The notes under the pieces: model-generated | The model's input: the letters and a program-made list of their open reading frames with translations, nothing else | Told to the model about the DNA's origin: nothing | Databases searched by the model: none | Translations under genes and position numbers: made by a program | Assembly (NCBI GenBank): GCA_009781725.1 | Contig: WQVF01000003.1 | Location: 33,567 to 97,566, forward strand | Source: Defluviitaleaceae bacterium | Lineage (GTDB): Bacteria; Bacillota; Clostridia; Lachnospirales; WQUN01 | DNA length: 64,000 nucleotides | Direction: 5' to 3' | Part shown: positions 43,686 through 53,204 of the stretch, piece after piece | How positions within the stretch are numbered: the stretch's first letter is position 1 | Layout: the number at the start of each line of letters is the position of its first letter

Positions 43686-45359
43686 ATGCGAATTTCAAGA
43701 TTTTTAGCAGTTGCGGCTTTGGTAATTTTACTAATGTTTGTAGCCGCATGCGGAAGAAATGGGGGCAATGATAGCCCCGAACCAACAGAAACACCTGCAG
43801 ATACCCCTGCACCACCAGATGTAAACGAACCACTTGAAGTTCCTGATCTTCCCCCAGATGCCTATGACGGTGTAACCAACTTTCGTATAGTGCCGGAGGG
43901 CGAGACAACCGAAATTACTGTTTTCTATACATTTGGTGGACTTGGAACCATCCATGCAGACCAAGCGATATTTAGAGCAGCAGAAGAAATGACTGGCGTA
44001 AGAATTAACAATATCGCTAACCCAAATATCGCTGAAGCCGATGAGGCTTTGGTGGAGATGATGCTTACCGGCAACATCGCTGAACTTATTCAAGCGCATG
44101 ACAACGAGTTGGGTCCCCAAATTGATGAGGGTTTGTTTATGGATATTTCGGAATTGATTTTTGCATATGCGCCAAATATCGTAAGGTATTTTAATCTTAT
44201 TCCTCCAACACGTGTGGCAAGCACCCATCACGATGGCGGTATTTATGTATTGCGCGGTGCCTTACACGGTGCAGACTCTCCAAACCCACAACCATCAAAG
44301 TTATTCTTTATCCGTTATGACTGGCTAGAAGAACTTGACTTGCCGGTTCCTACAACACTTGAGGAATTTAGGGATACATTGTATGCATTTAGAGATGCAA
44401 ACCTGGGAGACCCAGATTCTCAAACAATCCCATTCTTTGCGCGCCAAGCCGATATCCATACGCTGTTACAACTTTGGGGCGTACAAGGCGACTGGGCCAG
44501 ATGGTATATTGATGATGGCGTAGTTGGCCATGGTATGTTTAGCGAAGCATACAGGGCAGCTATTATCGAACTTGCACAGTGGTATGCAGACGGCGTTATC
44601 GACCCAGAAATATTTGGCCGCGGTAGCATGGCGCGTCAAGAACTACTAGCCAGCAACCAAGGCGGTGTTGTTGTAGACTGGCCAGGTTCTACTGGTGCGC
44701 TTAACTACAATGAAGAAATCCGTGAACAAGTGCCAGACCTTGACTGGCGTTATATGAGAATACCCGCTAATGTCAACGGTGTTGTGCGTAGCGAATGGGG
44801 GCGCGGCTCTGTCTCTCCTTTCGGATGGGGCATTTACAGCGGTGTAAGCCGTGAGCGCGCTATCGAAATCGTGCGTTTTATGGACTTCTGGTTCTCTGAG
44901 CCGGGCGAAATGCTTACAAATTATGGTGTTGAAGGCTACTCATTTGAGTTTGTTAACGGTGAGCCACAGTTCCTTCCACATGCATTAGCGCATGAAGGTG
45001 GAATTCCGAATTTTATGCGTACGCTGGGTTCACAAGGCTTCCCAAGTATGCCTGCTAACATTGAGTTTGAAATTGGTGCTTTTGCTGACAGCATACGTGA
45101 TGGATATCTAGATCATCTAAACAATGTTACAACTATTGACCCATTTCCAGCACTTTCATACTTGCCAGGTGAAACTGCAGCTATTAACGCTGTAGACTGG
45201 AGCTTTATGTATGAGTTCCATCAAGGTGCTATCCTTGGTACTGTTGATATTGAAGCAATGTGGGATGCCTATATTGAAGAGGCACGTCGTGCAGGTGTGT
45301 TTGATGCAATGGAAGCAAAGCAAACTGCGCTTGACAGGTATATGGCAACAATGTACTAA
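43686..45359 (+). CDS. Extracellular sugar-binding lipoprotein (LplA-like)
   Basis: A 557-residue solute-binding protein. Lipoprotein signal with lipobox VAAC (cysteine at about 22), a proline/threonine-rich linker to about 60, then a type 1 periplasmic-binding fold of the LplA group. AAGGAGGCAAT precedes the ATG. It probably binds an oligosaccharide or polysaccharide fragment. A strong terminator follows. Confidence 0.9.
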   Translation: MRISRFLAVAALVILLMFVAACGRNGGNDSPEPTETPADTPAPPDVNEPLEVPDLPPDAYDGVTNFRIVPEGETTEITVFYTFGGLGTIHADQAIFRAAEEMTGVRINNIANPNIAEADEALVEMMLTGNIAELIQAHDNELGPQIDEGLFMDISELIFAYAPNIVRYFNLIPPTRVASTHHDGGIYVLRGALHGADSPNPQPSKLFFIRYDWLEELDLPVPTTLEEFRDTLYAFRDANLGDPDSQTIPFFARQADIHTLLQLWGVQGDWARWYIDDGVVGHGMFSEAYRAAIIELAQWYADGVIDPEIFGRGSMARQELLASNQGGVVVDWPGSTGALNYNEEIREQVPDLDWRYMRIPANVNGVVRSEWGRGSVSPFGWGIYSGVSRERAIEIVRFMDFWFSEPGEMLTNYGVEGYSFEFVNGEPQFLPHALAHEGGIPNFMRTLGSQGFPSMPANIEFEIGAFADSIRDGYLDHLNNVTTIDPFPALSYLPGETAAINAVDWSFMYEFHQGAILGTVDIEAMWDAYIEEARRAGVFDAMEAKQTALDRYMATMY

Positions 45360-45399
45360 TATGCAAATAAATGGGACAGTCCTGTAAAGGACAAAACAG

Positions 45400-45434
45400 G
45401 CCACCCGGAAACTATAATTTTCGGGTGGCTTTTA
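45400..45434 (+). terminator. Rho-independent terminator of the sugar transporter operon
   Basis: Stem GCCACCCG / CGGGTGGC with a 14-base A/T-rich loop, followed by TTTTA. Directly after it a TATAGCGAATTA fragment, matching the end of the family A elements, supplies the stop of the convergent phosphoesterase gene. Confidence 0.85.
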
Positions 45435-46433
45435 TAGCGAATTATAGTCGTTCCCCTTTGGGGACTTGCATTTTGAATTGAAATTACAATATGCTACTGG
45501 GTCGCTTTTTTGTTTTATCCATAATTGAAATGCCTTGGTCCATGTCGTCTTCGAATATGGTCGAACAGAGTCATTTGTATCATCGGCATATTTCTTTACG
45601 AATTCAAGGAAAGGCCAAGCTAACTCAAATCTTGTGACTAGTTGCCAGAGCATAATTTCACTCCACACCGGGGCGGCTTTGTACAGTTCGGATTTTTTCA
45701 TGTTTTCGATTAGTTTGTCGGTGTCATATTGAGCGCGATGTTCTGTAATGCGGATTTGACCGCCTTCTATTTCCAGTATCGAGTAAGGTGTGCCTGGTGC
45801 CCCGTCTAGTGGTATTCCACATGAACCTGGGTTGATAAAGACCTTGTCTTCATGTCGGGCATACCATTGGATATGACTGTGGCCGAAGATGTAAATGCCG
45901 CCTGTCAGTGGCTTGATAGCGGTGTGGAAGTCTTTATTGGTACATACAAATTCCTGCATATCCCGTAAGATGCGTTCTCTTCCATCAAAATTATCTTGAT
46001 ACTTCTCCGATACCTTTCTGCTGCTAAAGTCCATATACTCAACTGTACCGTACAAATCAGAGGATTTGTGGGTTACGGTTATGTCGGTCCCATTATCATT
46101 AAAGGTGACAATCTCGGGCAACCCCCGTAGGAATTTATGATTCGCGGCAGTCAAGTTTCTATAGTGCCAGTAATGGGCCTGCATTTGCCCGTCAGTCCAA
46201 GTACTTTGATTCTGCTTGGCATAGTCATCTAAATAGCCTTCTTCATTGCCCTTTGCCACTATGGCGTTGGGTATTGTACGTATGATATCAACTGTCTGGT
46301 TAGAATAGGGTAGGTTAAATGAATAATCCCCAGCGAAGATATATCTATCTATATTCCTAGCCTTGGTTTCATCAAGCACGGATTGTAAAGCATCTATGTT
46401 GCCGTGTATGTCCGACATTATTGCATATTTCAT
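45432..46433 (-). CDS. Calcineurin-like metallophosphoesterase (YfcE-like)
   Basis: A 333-residue protein. Metal-site motifs are SDIHGN (7-12), GDYSFN, GNEE in place of GNHE, and GHSHIQW. Residues after about 225 form a helical extension not found in small YfcE proteins. The stop lies in a TTCGCTATAA sequence that matches the end of family A elements, so the natural C-terminus may have been altered. Confidence 0.85.
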   Translation of the reverse strand: MKYAIMSDIHGNIDALQSVLDETKARNIDRYIFAGDYSFNLPYSNQTVDIIRTIPNAIVAKGNEEGYLDDYAKQNQSTWTDGQMQAHYWHYRNLTAANHKFLRGLPEIVTFNDNGTDITVTHKSSDLYGTVEYMDFSSRKVSEKYQDNFDGRERILRDMQEFVCTNKDFHTAIKPLTGGIYIFGHSHIQWYARHEDKVFINPGSCGIPLDGAPGTPYSILEIEGGQIRITEHRAQYDTDKLIENMKKSELYKAAPVWSEIMLWQLVTRFELAWPFLEFVKKYADDTNDSVRPYSKTTWTKAFQLWIKQKSDPVAYCNFNSKCKSPKGNDYNSL

Positions 46434-46462
46434 TTTTACCCCCTTATCTTTATTACAGGCAG

Positions 46463-47635
46463 TTAATTAAGGGGTGACCCGTCAATATTCATAATATGCC
46501 CGGGATAAAGCCTGTCAGTAAAAGAACCATCCCCTAGGCGATGAGAGAGCCCCCAAGTCCATACCTTGCCATCGGTTGTTATGGCAATAGTATCATTGCC
46601 ACTGGTTGAAACGACTGCTACATTGTCCATTATGTGTATTGGTGCGAGCTGGGCATTTTCCCAGCTATAATCTTTGCCATCACCTAGGATTCCAGCACCC
46701 CATGCCCATAAGGAGCCGTCGCTTTTTACTGCCATTGCATTTGTAGGACTGGTCGAAATAGACACAATATCATCTAGTATATGCACGGGTGTAAGCCGAG
46801 CATTGTCAAAATTGCTGACATTGACGTCACGCCATTCCCTGTTTCCCAGGAAACCTCCTGCCCCCCATGCCCATAGCTCATTATCATCAGTGATAATCAT
46901 GGTTTTATTAAACTCCACCGAAATATTGATTACATTATCCATAACCCTTATGGGAGTAAGGGCGGCATCTTCCCAACCACGTAGTTCCCCGTCCCCAAAG
47001 AGCCCGATTCCCCAAGCCCATAATCCACCGTCGGATGTAACTGCCATACCCAAAGTACTGCTTTGTATCGCAACTGCAATAACATCATCCATAATACGTA
47101 TAGGAGTAAGCTGAGCCTCGTCATCGCTACGCCAATGGCTGCCATCCCCTAAAAAGCCGCTCCCCCAAATCCATAATCCATTATCTGATGTAATGGCCGC
47201 AGTTATTGAACCGTCAGAGGAAGCAGCTACTACATCATCCATAATAAACGCTGGGTAAAGCTCGGCTTCTTCCCACCAAATGCGGTTTTGACCATCCCCT
47301 AAAAAACCACGCCCCATAGTCCATAACTCACCATCGTTGTTTATTACCAAGACATTGAATATATTGTTTGAAACCGATGAAATATTGTCCATAACATGCA
47401 TGGGGTAAAATACCTGAGTACTTGCATCACGCCACAGTCCATCCCCAAAAAAACCGGTGCCCCAGCCAAGCAAAGTACTGTCATCCATGACTAAAAATAC
47501 ACTGTCCTGTGCTGTGGATATCCGGCCTTGCATTTCCGGTATTTCCACGGTTCCCTGACAAGCCGTGAAGATTAGTATCGTTAATGCAATAACGACCGGC
47601 GATAAAAGATGTTTTGTTGTTTTCATCCAATTCAT
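46463..47635 (-). CDS. RCC1-like beta-propeller lipoprotein
   Basis: A 390-residue protein with a lipoprotein signal (lipobox FTAC, cysteine about residue 26) and about seven RCC1 repeats with the theme LWAWGxGxxGDG...LTPIxIMDDV. It should form a surface-exposed propeller. Ligand unknown. It starts directly after the stop of the deaminase gene (TAA-ATG), so the two are co-transcribed. Confidence 0.87.
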   Translation of the reverse strand: MNWMKTTKHLLSPVVIALTILIFTACQGTVEIPEMQGRISTAQDSVFLVMDDSTLLGWGTGFFGDGLWRDASTQVFYPMHVMDNISSVSNNIFNVLVINNDGELWTMGRGFLGDGQNRIWWEEAELYPAFIMDDVVAASSDGSITAAITSDNGLWIWGSGFLGDGSHWRSDDEAQLTPIRIMDDVIAVAIQSSTLGMAVTSDGGLWAWGIGLFGDGELRGWEDAALTPIRVMDNVINISVEFNKTMIITDDNELWAWGAGGFLGNREWRDVNVSNFDNARLTPVHILDDIVSISTSPTNAMAVKSDGSLWAWGAGILGDGKDYSWENAQLAPIHIMDNVAVVSTSGNDTIAITTDGKVWTWGLSHRLGDGSFTDRLYPGHIMNIDGSPLN

Positions 47636-48121
47636 TTAATATCCCATCTTTCCCAAGCTATCATCATCGGCAATCCAATCCGACACCGCAATCACCCGAT
47701 ATTCCGTAGGCGTATCCCGGTTTACTACGGTTTCGATTCCGGCATTGATAATCAACTTCTTGCACATCTGGCAGGAGTTGATATCTTTGGCTAGGTCGGC
47801 AGTGGAGACATCAATACAGGCTTGGTACAGGGTTGCGCCTAGCATTAGCTCCCTTGGCGCGGCTATTATTGCATTGGCTTCGGCGTGGACAGAGCGGCAT
47901 AGCTCAAATCTCTCTCCTCGAGGGATTTTCATTTTCTCACGCTGGCAGTGACCCATATCACAGCAGTTATCTCGGCCTCTTGGAGCACCGCAATAGCCTG
48001 TGGATACAATAATGTCGTTTTTGACGATGATTGCGCCGTACATCCTGCGCAGGCAGGTGCTACGTGAGGCCACGGTTTGGGCTATATCTAAGTAGTAGTT
48101 GGGCTTACTTATGCGATCCAT
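47636..48121 (-). CDS. dCMP/cytidine deaminase family protein (ComEB-like)
   Basis: A 161-residue zinc deaminase. HAEANAI carries the zinc histidine and catalytic glutamate and SCQMCKKLI gives the two zinc cysteines. CGAPRGRDNC and the extra cysteine/histidine region are typical of the dCMP deaminase/ComEB group. AAAGGACACAAAGT precedes the ATG. Confidence 0.92.
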   Translation of the reverse strand: MDRISKPNYYLDIAQTVASRSTCLRRMYGAIIVKNDIIVSTGYCGAPRGRDNCCDMGHCQREKMKIPRGERFELCRSVHAEANAIIAAPRELMLGATLYQACIDVSTADLAKDINSCQMCKKLIINAGIETVVNRDTPTEYRVIAVSDWIADDDSLGKMGY

Positions 48122-48271
48122 ACTTTGTGTCCTTTCTTAACTCCGATTTTGATGATATCGACAAAGGTGCTTTTTTTCCGGTATAGCCGTCAGTGCTTTA
48201 ATGGCAGAATGCCGTAGCTATGCGCATTTTGGGGTTATGATGATAGGGCCAATGGCGTTTTTCTTCCGATT

Positions 48272-51172
48272 TTAGCTAAGCATCTCCTTGTGTAAGAACT
48301 GCCCGGTATAGGACGCTTCGCATTTCGCGACTTCCTCTGGGGTGCCTTGGGCCACGATTTCTCCGCCGCCATCGCCACCATCCGGGCCCATATCAATTAT
48401 ATAATCCGCAGACTTTATCACATCCAGGTTATGCTCGATAACCAGCACCGTATGGCCGGAGTCCACCAGCTTGTTGATACTCACCAGCAGCTTTTCGATA
48501 TCGGCGATATGCAGGCCCGTGGTAGGCTCGTCAAGTATATATAGATTATGACTGCCCCGCTTAATTTTCGCAAGCTCCCATGCCAGCTTTACCCGCTGGG
48601 CCTCGCCGCCGGATAGGGTAGTAGAGCTCTGGCCTAAAGTCATATATCCCAGGCCAAGGTCATCCATTATGCTAAGCTTATGGCTGATATATTTTATCTC
48701 TTTGAAGAATTCCCTGGCCTCTTCCACCGTCAAGTCTAATACATCCCCGATGCTTTTGTCGTTCCATTTTACCTGAAGACCCTCTTCCGAGAAGCGGGCA
48801 CCTTTGCATACTGGGCAGGTCATTTCTATATCCGCCATAAATTGCAGACTGGTGGTGATAATCCCGTCTCCGGTACAATGCTCGCAGCGGGTGCCTCCCG
48901 CGTGAGTCAAACTAAAATCCAGGGCGTCATAGCCTTTGAGCTTGGCGTCATCAGTAGCGGCGAAGATTTTTCTTATTTGGTCGAAAATGCCTACATATGT
49001 TGCAGGGTTGGATTTGCTGTTGCGGCCTATTGCCGATTGGTCGATGTTTATCACATGGTTGATTTCATCATAGCCCAGGAGCATATCATGTTTGCCAGGG
49101 ACTATACGGGCATGTCGTTTAAGCACCTCGATTTGCTTAAACAGGGTTTCGTAAATCAGAGTGGATTTCCCCGAGCCGCTTACACCGGTTATACATAGGA
49201 ACAGCCCCAGTGGGATATCAACTGATATATTTTTAAGATTGTTCTCCCTGGCACCCATTATTGTGATGTATTTATCATTAGGCGCACGGCGACGCTCCGG
49301 CAGGCTGATGCCCTTGGCCCCAGAAAAATATGCCCCTGTAACGGATTTTTTATTTTTCCCAAGCTGTGAGCATGTCCCGCTGGACATTATATTTCCCCCA
49401 TGGATACCAGGTCCGGGCCCTACCTCTACCAAGAAATCCGCGTTGCGCATGGTCTCTAGGTCATGCTCGATTACGATAACGGTGTTGCCTATATCCCTGA
49501 GCTTTTTCATGATGGTGATTACCTTGGAGGAGTCCCTGGGGTGGAGGCCGATACTGGGCTCGTCCATTACATAGAGCATCCCCATCAGCTCACTTGAGAT
49601 TTGGGTGGACATTTTTATTCGCTGCATTTCTCCCCCGGAAATAGTGTCGCTGCGGCGGCCTAGGCTTAGGTAATAGAGCCCTACGTCTATCAGAAGCTGT
49701 AACCGCTTTACCAGCTCCCGCGTGATGCTTTCAGCGATTTCTTTGTTATGGCCGGCGAAGTTTATATTTTCAAGGAAGTCAATCAGATTAATCAGCTGCA
49801 TAGATGATAGCTCGTGGATGTTCTTGCCTCCAACTTTAACGGTTAGCCGCTGTCTTTTTAGCCTGCCGCCATCGCAGTCCGGGCAGGTGGTTTCTACCAT
49901 TACATCCTTGATAAAATCTGGGTCCCCACCGCCTCCGTCTGTACGTCGCACCCAGCCTTTATACCACCAATTTATGTCCCCAATGACCCCACCCCAGCCC
50001 CACGTCCTGCCTACTGCCCAATTGCGTTTCTTTGCTCCCGGGGGCTGTATCATTTCAAATCGTTCGCCCTTGGTGCCATAGAGCAATATTTCTCTGTCCT
50101 CGGCACTGAGCTTGTTGTAGGGAGTATTGAGGCTAAAGCCATAGTGAGCGGCTGTGCTGTAAATTTGCACACCCCGGTATGAGTCTTTGAAGGGCCGCTT
50201 GAGGGCACTTGGGCGAAAACACCCCTCCAATACAGATTTCTCCGGGTCATCAATTAAAAACCGCGGCTCAACCACATGGGATTTTCCGATGCCATGACAA
50301 GTGGCGCATGCACTGCCTTCTGTATTGAAGGAGAAGTGAAATGTCTGTAATTCGCAAAGGATATAATGATGCTCGGGGCAGGCGTATTTTTTATGGAAGT
50401 TTGCCGATATCTCATCAGCGGATGCTTTGTCGACATTGCCTGGGAAATGTAGAATTTCTACTCTTAACTGGATGGCATCATCCAAGGAAATCATTGCGGC
50501 TTCGATGGTCTTAGAGATATGAGCGTGCATACCGGGCTTAAGGGTAATTGTCTCAAGGATAATTTCCATTTCATAGTCGGTATCCTCGTCCAGCTCCCGT
50601 TTTTCCGATAGGTCAAAGGGCTCCCCGCCTACTAGTAGTCGCCTATAGCCTTTTTTTCTTATTATATCAAAGAGATATGTGAAGTCTGTACCGGGGATTT
50701 TGGCAGTAGGGGCACGGAGTTCGACAACGGTACCTGATGGAAGGGAGGATATATGTTCCGCCATACGGGAGGCATTGACTTGGCGTAAAGCGTAGCCGCA
50801 AATGGGGCATTCTCCAACACCAACAGTGGCATATAGTAGTCGAAGATAATCCTGGATATCGGTAACGGTGCCTACAGTGGAACGGGGATTGAAGTTACCC
50901 TTTTTTTGCTCAATGGAAACCACAGGGGAAAGCCCTCGCACATATTTAACATTAGGCTTCTTGACCTGATTGATTCGCCCTTTGGCGAAATTAGAAATGG
51001 ATTCAAGGAAGCGGCGCTGACCTTCGCCATAGATTACGTCAAAGACGAGAGATGATTTGCCTGAGCCGGATACCCCGGTGACAACGGTGAGCTTGTCGCG
51101 AGGGATTTCTATGTCTACATTTTTAAGATTATTCTGATTTGCACCTATAACTTCTATTGTACTTCTTACCAT
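48272..51172 (-). CDS. UvrA-family excinuclease ATPase, divergent (UvrA2-like)
   Basis: A 966-residue protein with two ABC ATPase cassettes, each with Walker A GVSGSGKS and signatures [10 protein letters not shown] and [11 protein letters not shown]. Zinc sites [13 protein letters not shown] and [21 protein letters not shown] are visible. The first cassette's insert is unlike that of housekeeping UvrA, and a [16 protein letters not shown] segment stands before the second zinc site. No uvrB or uvrC is nearby. It is either a paralogue for special damage or drug resistance, or a divergent UvrA. Start 51172 follows TAGGAGGTTCTAGA. Confidence 0.85.
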   Translation of the reverse strand: MVRSTIEVIGANQNNLKNVDIEIPRDKLTVVTGVSGSGKSSLVFDVIYGEGQRRFLESISNFAKGRINQVKKPNVKYVRGLSPVVSIEQKKGNFNPRSTVGTVTDIQDYLRLLYATVGVGECPICGYALRQVNASRMAEHISSLPSGTVVELRAPTAKIPGTDFTYLFDIIRKKGYRRLLVGGEPFDLSEKRELDEDTDYEMEIILETITLKPGMHAHISKTIEAAMISLDDAIQLRVEILHFPGNVDKASADEISANFHKKYACPEHHYILCELQTFHFSFNTEGSACATCHGIGKSHVVEPRFLIDDPEKSVLEGCFRPSALKRPFKDSYRGVQIYSTAAHYGFSLNTPYNKLSAEDREILLYGTKGERFEMIQPPGAKKRNWAVGRTWGWGGVIGDINWWYKGWVRRTDGGGGDPDFIKDVMVETTCPDCDGGRLKRQRLTVKVGGKNIHELSSMQLINLIDFLENINFAGHNKEIAESITRELVKRLQLLIDVGLYYLSLGRRSDTISGGEMQRIKMSTQISSELMGMLYVMDEPSIGLHPRDSSKVITIMKKLRDIGNTVIVIEHDLETMRNADFLVEVGPGPGIHGGNIMSSGTCSQLGKNKKSVTGAYFSGAKGISLPERRRAPNDKYITIMGARENNLKNISVDIPLGLFLCITGVSGSGKSTLIYETLFKQIEVLKRHARIVPGKHDMLLGYDEINHVINIDQSAIGRNSKSNPATYVGIFDQIRKIFAATDDAKLKGYDALDFSLTHAGGTRCEHCTGDGIITTSLQFMADIEMTCPVCKGARFSEEGLQVKWNDKSIGDVLDLTVEEAREFFKEIKYISHKLSIMDDLGLGYMTLGQSSTTLSGGEAQRVKLAWELAKIKRGSHNLYILDEPTTGLHIADIEKLLVSINKLVDSGHTVLVIEHNLDVIKSADYIIDMGPDGGDGGGEIVAQGTPEEVAKCEASYTGQFLHKEMLS

Positions 51173-51179
51173 TCTAGAA

Positions 51180-51260
51180 CCTCCTAACAGCCCATTACGG
51201 GCATATTCGTCACCAGCCAAGTATGAAAAGCGGAGTCGCGGCTCCGCCGCTCAATATAGC
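51180..51260 (-). repeat. Leader repeat with a six-codon mini-ORF, copy upstream of the uvrA-like gene
   Basis: On the minus strand: hairpin GCGGCGGAGCCGC, then TTTTCATACTTGGCTGGTGA, CGTAATGGG and TAGGAGG, the uvrA SD. A mini-ORF ATG-CCC-GTA-ATG-GGC-TGT-TAG (51184-51204) again ends in the SD. The arrangement matches 32071. Confidence 0.5.
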
Positions 51261-51313
51261 TTTTGAGTTGCGCGCGCTTTCTAAAAACCGGTTTTGGTTT
51301 GCCATGGATTGTA

Positions 51314-51427
51314 TAGCGAACGTCTTCGAAATCGTGAACCGCCACTGCACGGGCAAAATCAGCAAAAACGCTTACTTCGCATTTTTGGCCGCCCTCCTTC
51401 AATCATGTTTCTCAAAGACGTTCGCAA
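51314..51427 (+). repeat. Family C fold-back element, copy 2
   Basis: About 114 bp, left end TAGCGAACG after TA; right end CGTTCGCAATA, where the usual CTATA has a T-to-A change. Both boxes (TTCGAAATC, GTTTCTCA) are present. Same orientation as the copy at 2840. Confidence 0.8.
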
Positions 51428-51455
51428 TAAGCTGACAGAGTTATTTTTGTATTAA

Positions 51456-51498
51456 TTAGTAAATTTTCTTCTGGGATGGTTTTACACAGAAAAAATTT
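51456..51498. repeat. 43-bp hairpin direct repeat, copy 1
   Basis: Contains AAATTTTCTTCTG and CAGAAAAAATTT, which pair. Identical to 51533-51575. Placed after the nucleotidyltransferase stop; on the minus strand it could terminate transcription. Confidence 0.75.
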
Positions 51499-51532
51499 AC
51501 GGTTTTTGCCGCAGGCAAAAAAATTTCCTACA

Positions 51533-51575
51533 TTAGTAAATTTTCTTCTGGGATGGTTTTACACAGAAAAAATTT
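51533..51575. repeat. 43-bp hairpin direct repeat, copy 2
   Basis: Identical to copy 1, 77 bases further on, next to the nucleotidyltransferase stop at 51577. The spacer has its own small hairpin TTTTTGCCGCAGGCAAAAA. Confidence 0.75.
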
Positions 51576-51576
51576 C

Positions 51577-52488
51577 TTATAGTTCTTCGATATAGATGAA
51601 TGCAACCTCTTCAACCTCTCTACGGCTCTTGGGTGTTATCCGCACGGTTTCCGTTACCCGGGCCACCACACCCATTTCCTCTAGAAAATCAAAGACATGA
51701 TATATCCCTGAGTCCGCCATATAATGCTTAGCCAAGGTGGTAATGGTTCGCACCTCGCCATCTGCCATATATCCGGCTACGGGTTGCCTTAACAAGTCCA
51801 GGTTATCTGCAAGGAATTGCCGGTATATCTTGAGTACATCCCAGACTTCCTCCCGGGTCATGGCACCCTGCAGGGGCCTTTCATAAAGATGAGAAATGGC
51901 CTCTGGGGCATATTCCATGACTTTGAGGAGGGCTTCCCGACTTGGAGGCTTATTGTCCAGTATAAGACGCATATTTGCGTATTGCTCGGCGGCCTTGAGG
52001 GTCCAAAGCTGAGCATATAATGGGTCATCCTTTACCGTTAGCCATTTTTCAATTTTTTCCATTATGCCGATTAAATATGTTGCATTTTGAAAAAACGCCA
52101 GAGCCTTGTCATCTGCCCCTACCTGTTGGGATTTTTCCAGATAATCTTGCAGGCTATCGTCCTTGGAATAGATAACCCTTGCTTTTGAGAACATAGATAT
52201 CCTCCAACCACCGCCAATACTGCGCTCCAACTGGCGTTTGAAGTCAAATTCTGTTTTCATGTGTACATTGAGAGTCAGGCCATCTTCCTCGATACAAAAA
52301 CTCTCGGTGGTCAGCTTAATATCCCGTACCAGGACATACACATCCAAATCGCTTTTTTCCCATACAGTGTCATTGGCAAGACTACCGAAGAGTATCACGG
52401 CTAGAATGTTGGGGTCGGTTTTGATTTTTTGGACGAAGGAATCCAATGCGGCCTCGAAGCGGGCTTTGATTTCAACAGAATCGTACAT
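51577..52488 (-). CDS. Nucleotidyltransferase-domain protein
   Basis: A 303-residue protein. The N-terminal fold has LFGSLANDTVWEKSDLDVYV, with the GS and DxD motifs of DNA-polymerase-beta-like nucleotidyltransferases (antibiotic adenylyltransferase or MNT type). A long helical C-terminal region follows (about 130-300). AAGGAGTTGTAT precedes the ATG at 52488. Just upstream a family B element lies within the leader. Target unknown. Confidence 0.8.
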   Translation of the reverse strand: MYDSVEIKARFEAALDSFVQKIKTDPNILAVILFGSLANDTVWEKSDLDVYVLVRDIKLTTESFCIEEDGLTLNVHMKTEFDFKRQLERSIGGGWRISMFSKARVIYSKDDSLQDYLEKSQQVGADDKALAFFQNATYLIGIMEKIEKWLTVKDDPLYAQLWTLKAAEQYANMRLILDNKPPSREALLKVMEYAPEAISHLYERPLQGAMTREEVWDVLKIYRQFLADNLDLLRQPVAGYMADGEVRTITTLAKHYMADSGIYHVFDFLEEMGVVARVTETVRITPKSRREVEEVAFIYIEEL

Positions 52489-52511
52489 ATACAACTCCTT
52501 ATGGAATGGTA

Positions 52512-52625
52512 TAGTGAAATAATTCGAAATCGGTCTCGCCTGTCGCGGCAAAATCGCCCTAAAACGCCTTATTTCGGCGTTTCAGGGTGCCGCTCGGGCG
52601 AGACTGTTTCTCATTGATTTCACTA
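52512..52625 (+). repeat. Family B fold-back element, copy 2
   Basis: 114 bp, TA on both sides, ends TAGTGAAAT and ATTTCACTA. It differs from the copy at 40889 at only two positions, pointing to recent spread. It lies in the 5' leader of the nucleotidyltransferase gene. Confidence 0.88.
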
Positions 52626-52751
52626 TATGTGAGCAGTGCCAATCATCTTACTACATGTGAATTGACAGCTCCATGTCATATTTTATTTAAAGATAGGACA
52701 AAATGCAAAAATTGGTTTTTTCATTGAAATATAGAATATATCTTAATCTAG

Positions 52752-52760
52752 TGATATACT
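52752..52760 (+). promoter_or_regulatory. Extended -10 promoter for hfq
   Basis: TG-A-TATACT lies about 35 bases before the hfq ATG. The -35 region is weak. Confidence 0.4.
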
Positions 52761-52794
52761 TCGAAAACCACGCATATTAAAGGAGGCCATACCC

Positions 52795-53028
52795 ATGATA
52801 GTCAACTATCAAGACACTTTCCTTAACACCATTCGCAGAGAAAACATTCCTATCACTATTTTCCTCACCAGTGGTTTCCAGATACGGTGCAACTTGCGTG
52901 CTTTTGATACCTATGTACTTGTGGTAGACGTAGATGGTAAGCAGCAGATGATTTTCAAACATGCTATTTCCACAATCGCGCCCTTTAAGGCCGCCCTTAG
53001 AATACCTCCAGAATCTGAGACAGAATGA
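52795..53028 (+). CDS. hfq: RNA chaperone Hfq
   Basis: A 77-residue Sm-like protein that pairs small RNAs with mRNAs. Sm1 is IPITIFLTSGFQIRCNLRAFD, and Sm2 contains IFKHAISTIAP with the conserved KHA. The glycine usually found after QxR in Sm1 is a cysteine here. AAAGGAGG precedes the ATG. The following YnbB-like gene is a frequent neighbour of hfq in Firmicutes. Confidence 0.95.
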   Translation: MIVNYQDTFLNTIRRENIPITIFLTSGFQIRCNLRAFDTYVLVVDVDGKQQMIFKHAISTIAPFKAALRIPPESETE

Positions 53029-53048
53029 TATAGCGTGGGGATGGCATA

Positions 53049-53160
53049 TAGCGAACGTCATTGAGAAACGTGATTGAAGGAGGGCGGCCAAAAACGCGAA
53101 GCAAGCGTTTTTGGCTGGTTTTGCCCGACGCGCAATCACGATTTCGAAAGACGTTTGCTA
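53049..53160 (-). repeat. Family C fold-back element, copy 3 (reverse orientation)
   Basis: About 112 bp between hfq and the YnbB-like gene. TGAGAAAC and GATTTCGAA are the two boxes seen in reverse. Left end TAGCGAACG after TA; right end CGTTTGCTA followed by CA. Confidence 0.8.
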
Positions 53161-53204
53161 CAGCTAGTCCCCGCTAGAAATTTTTTATGATAGGAGCGGG
53201 TAAT

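Larger units (their letters stand above)
51173..51576. other. Repeat-rich intergenic region between uvrA-like and nucleotidyltransferase genes
   Basis: About 400 bases holding the uvrA leader repeat, a family C element and two identical 43-bp hairpin repeats. No gene was seen. Confidence 0.7.
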
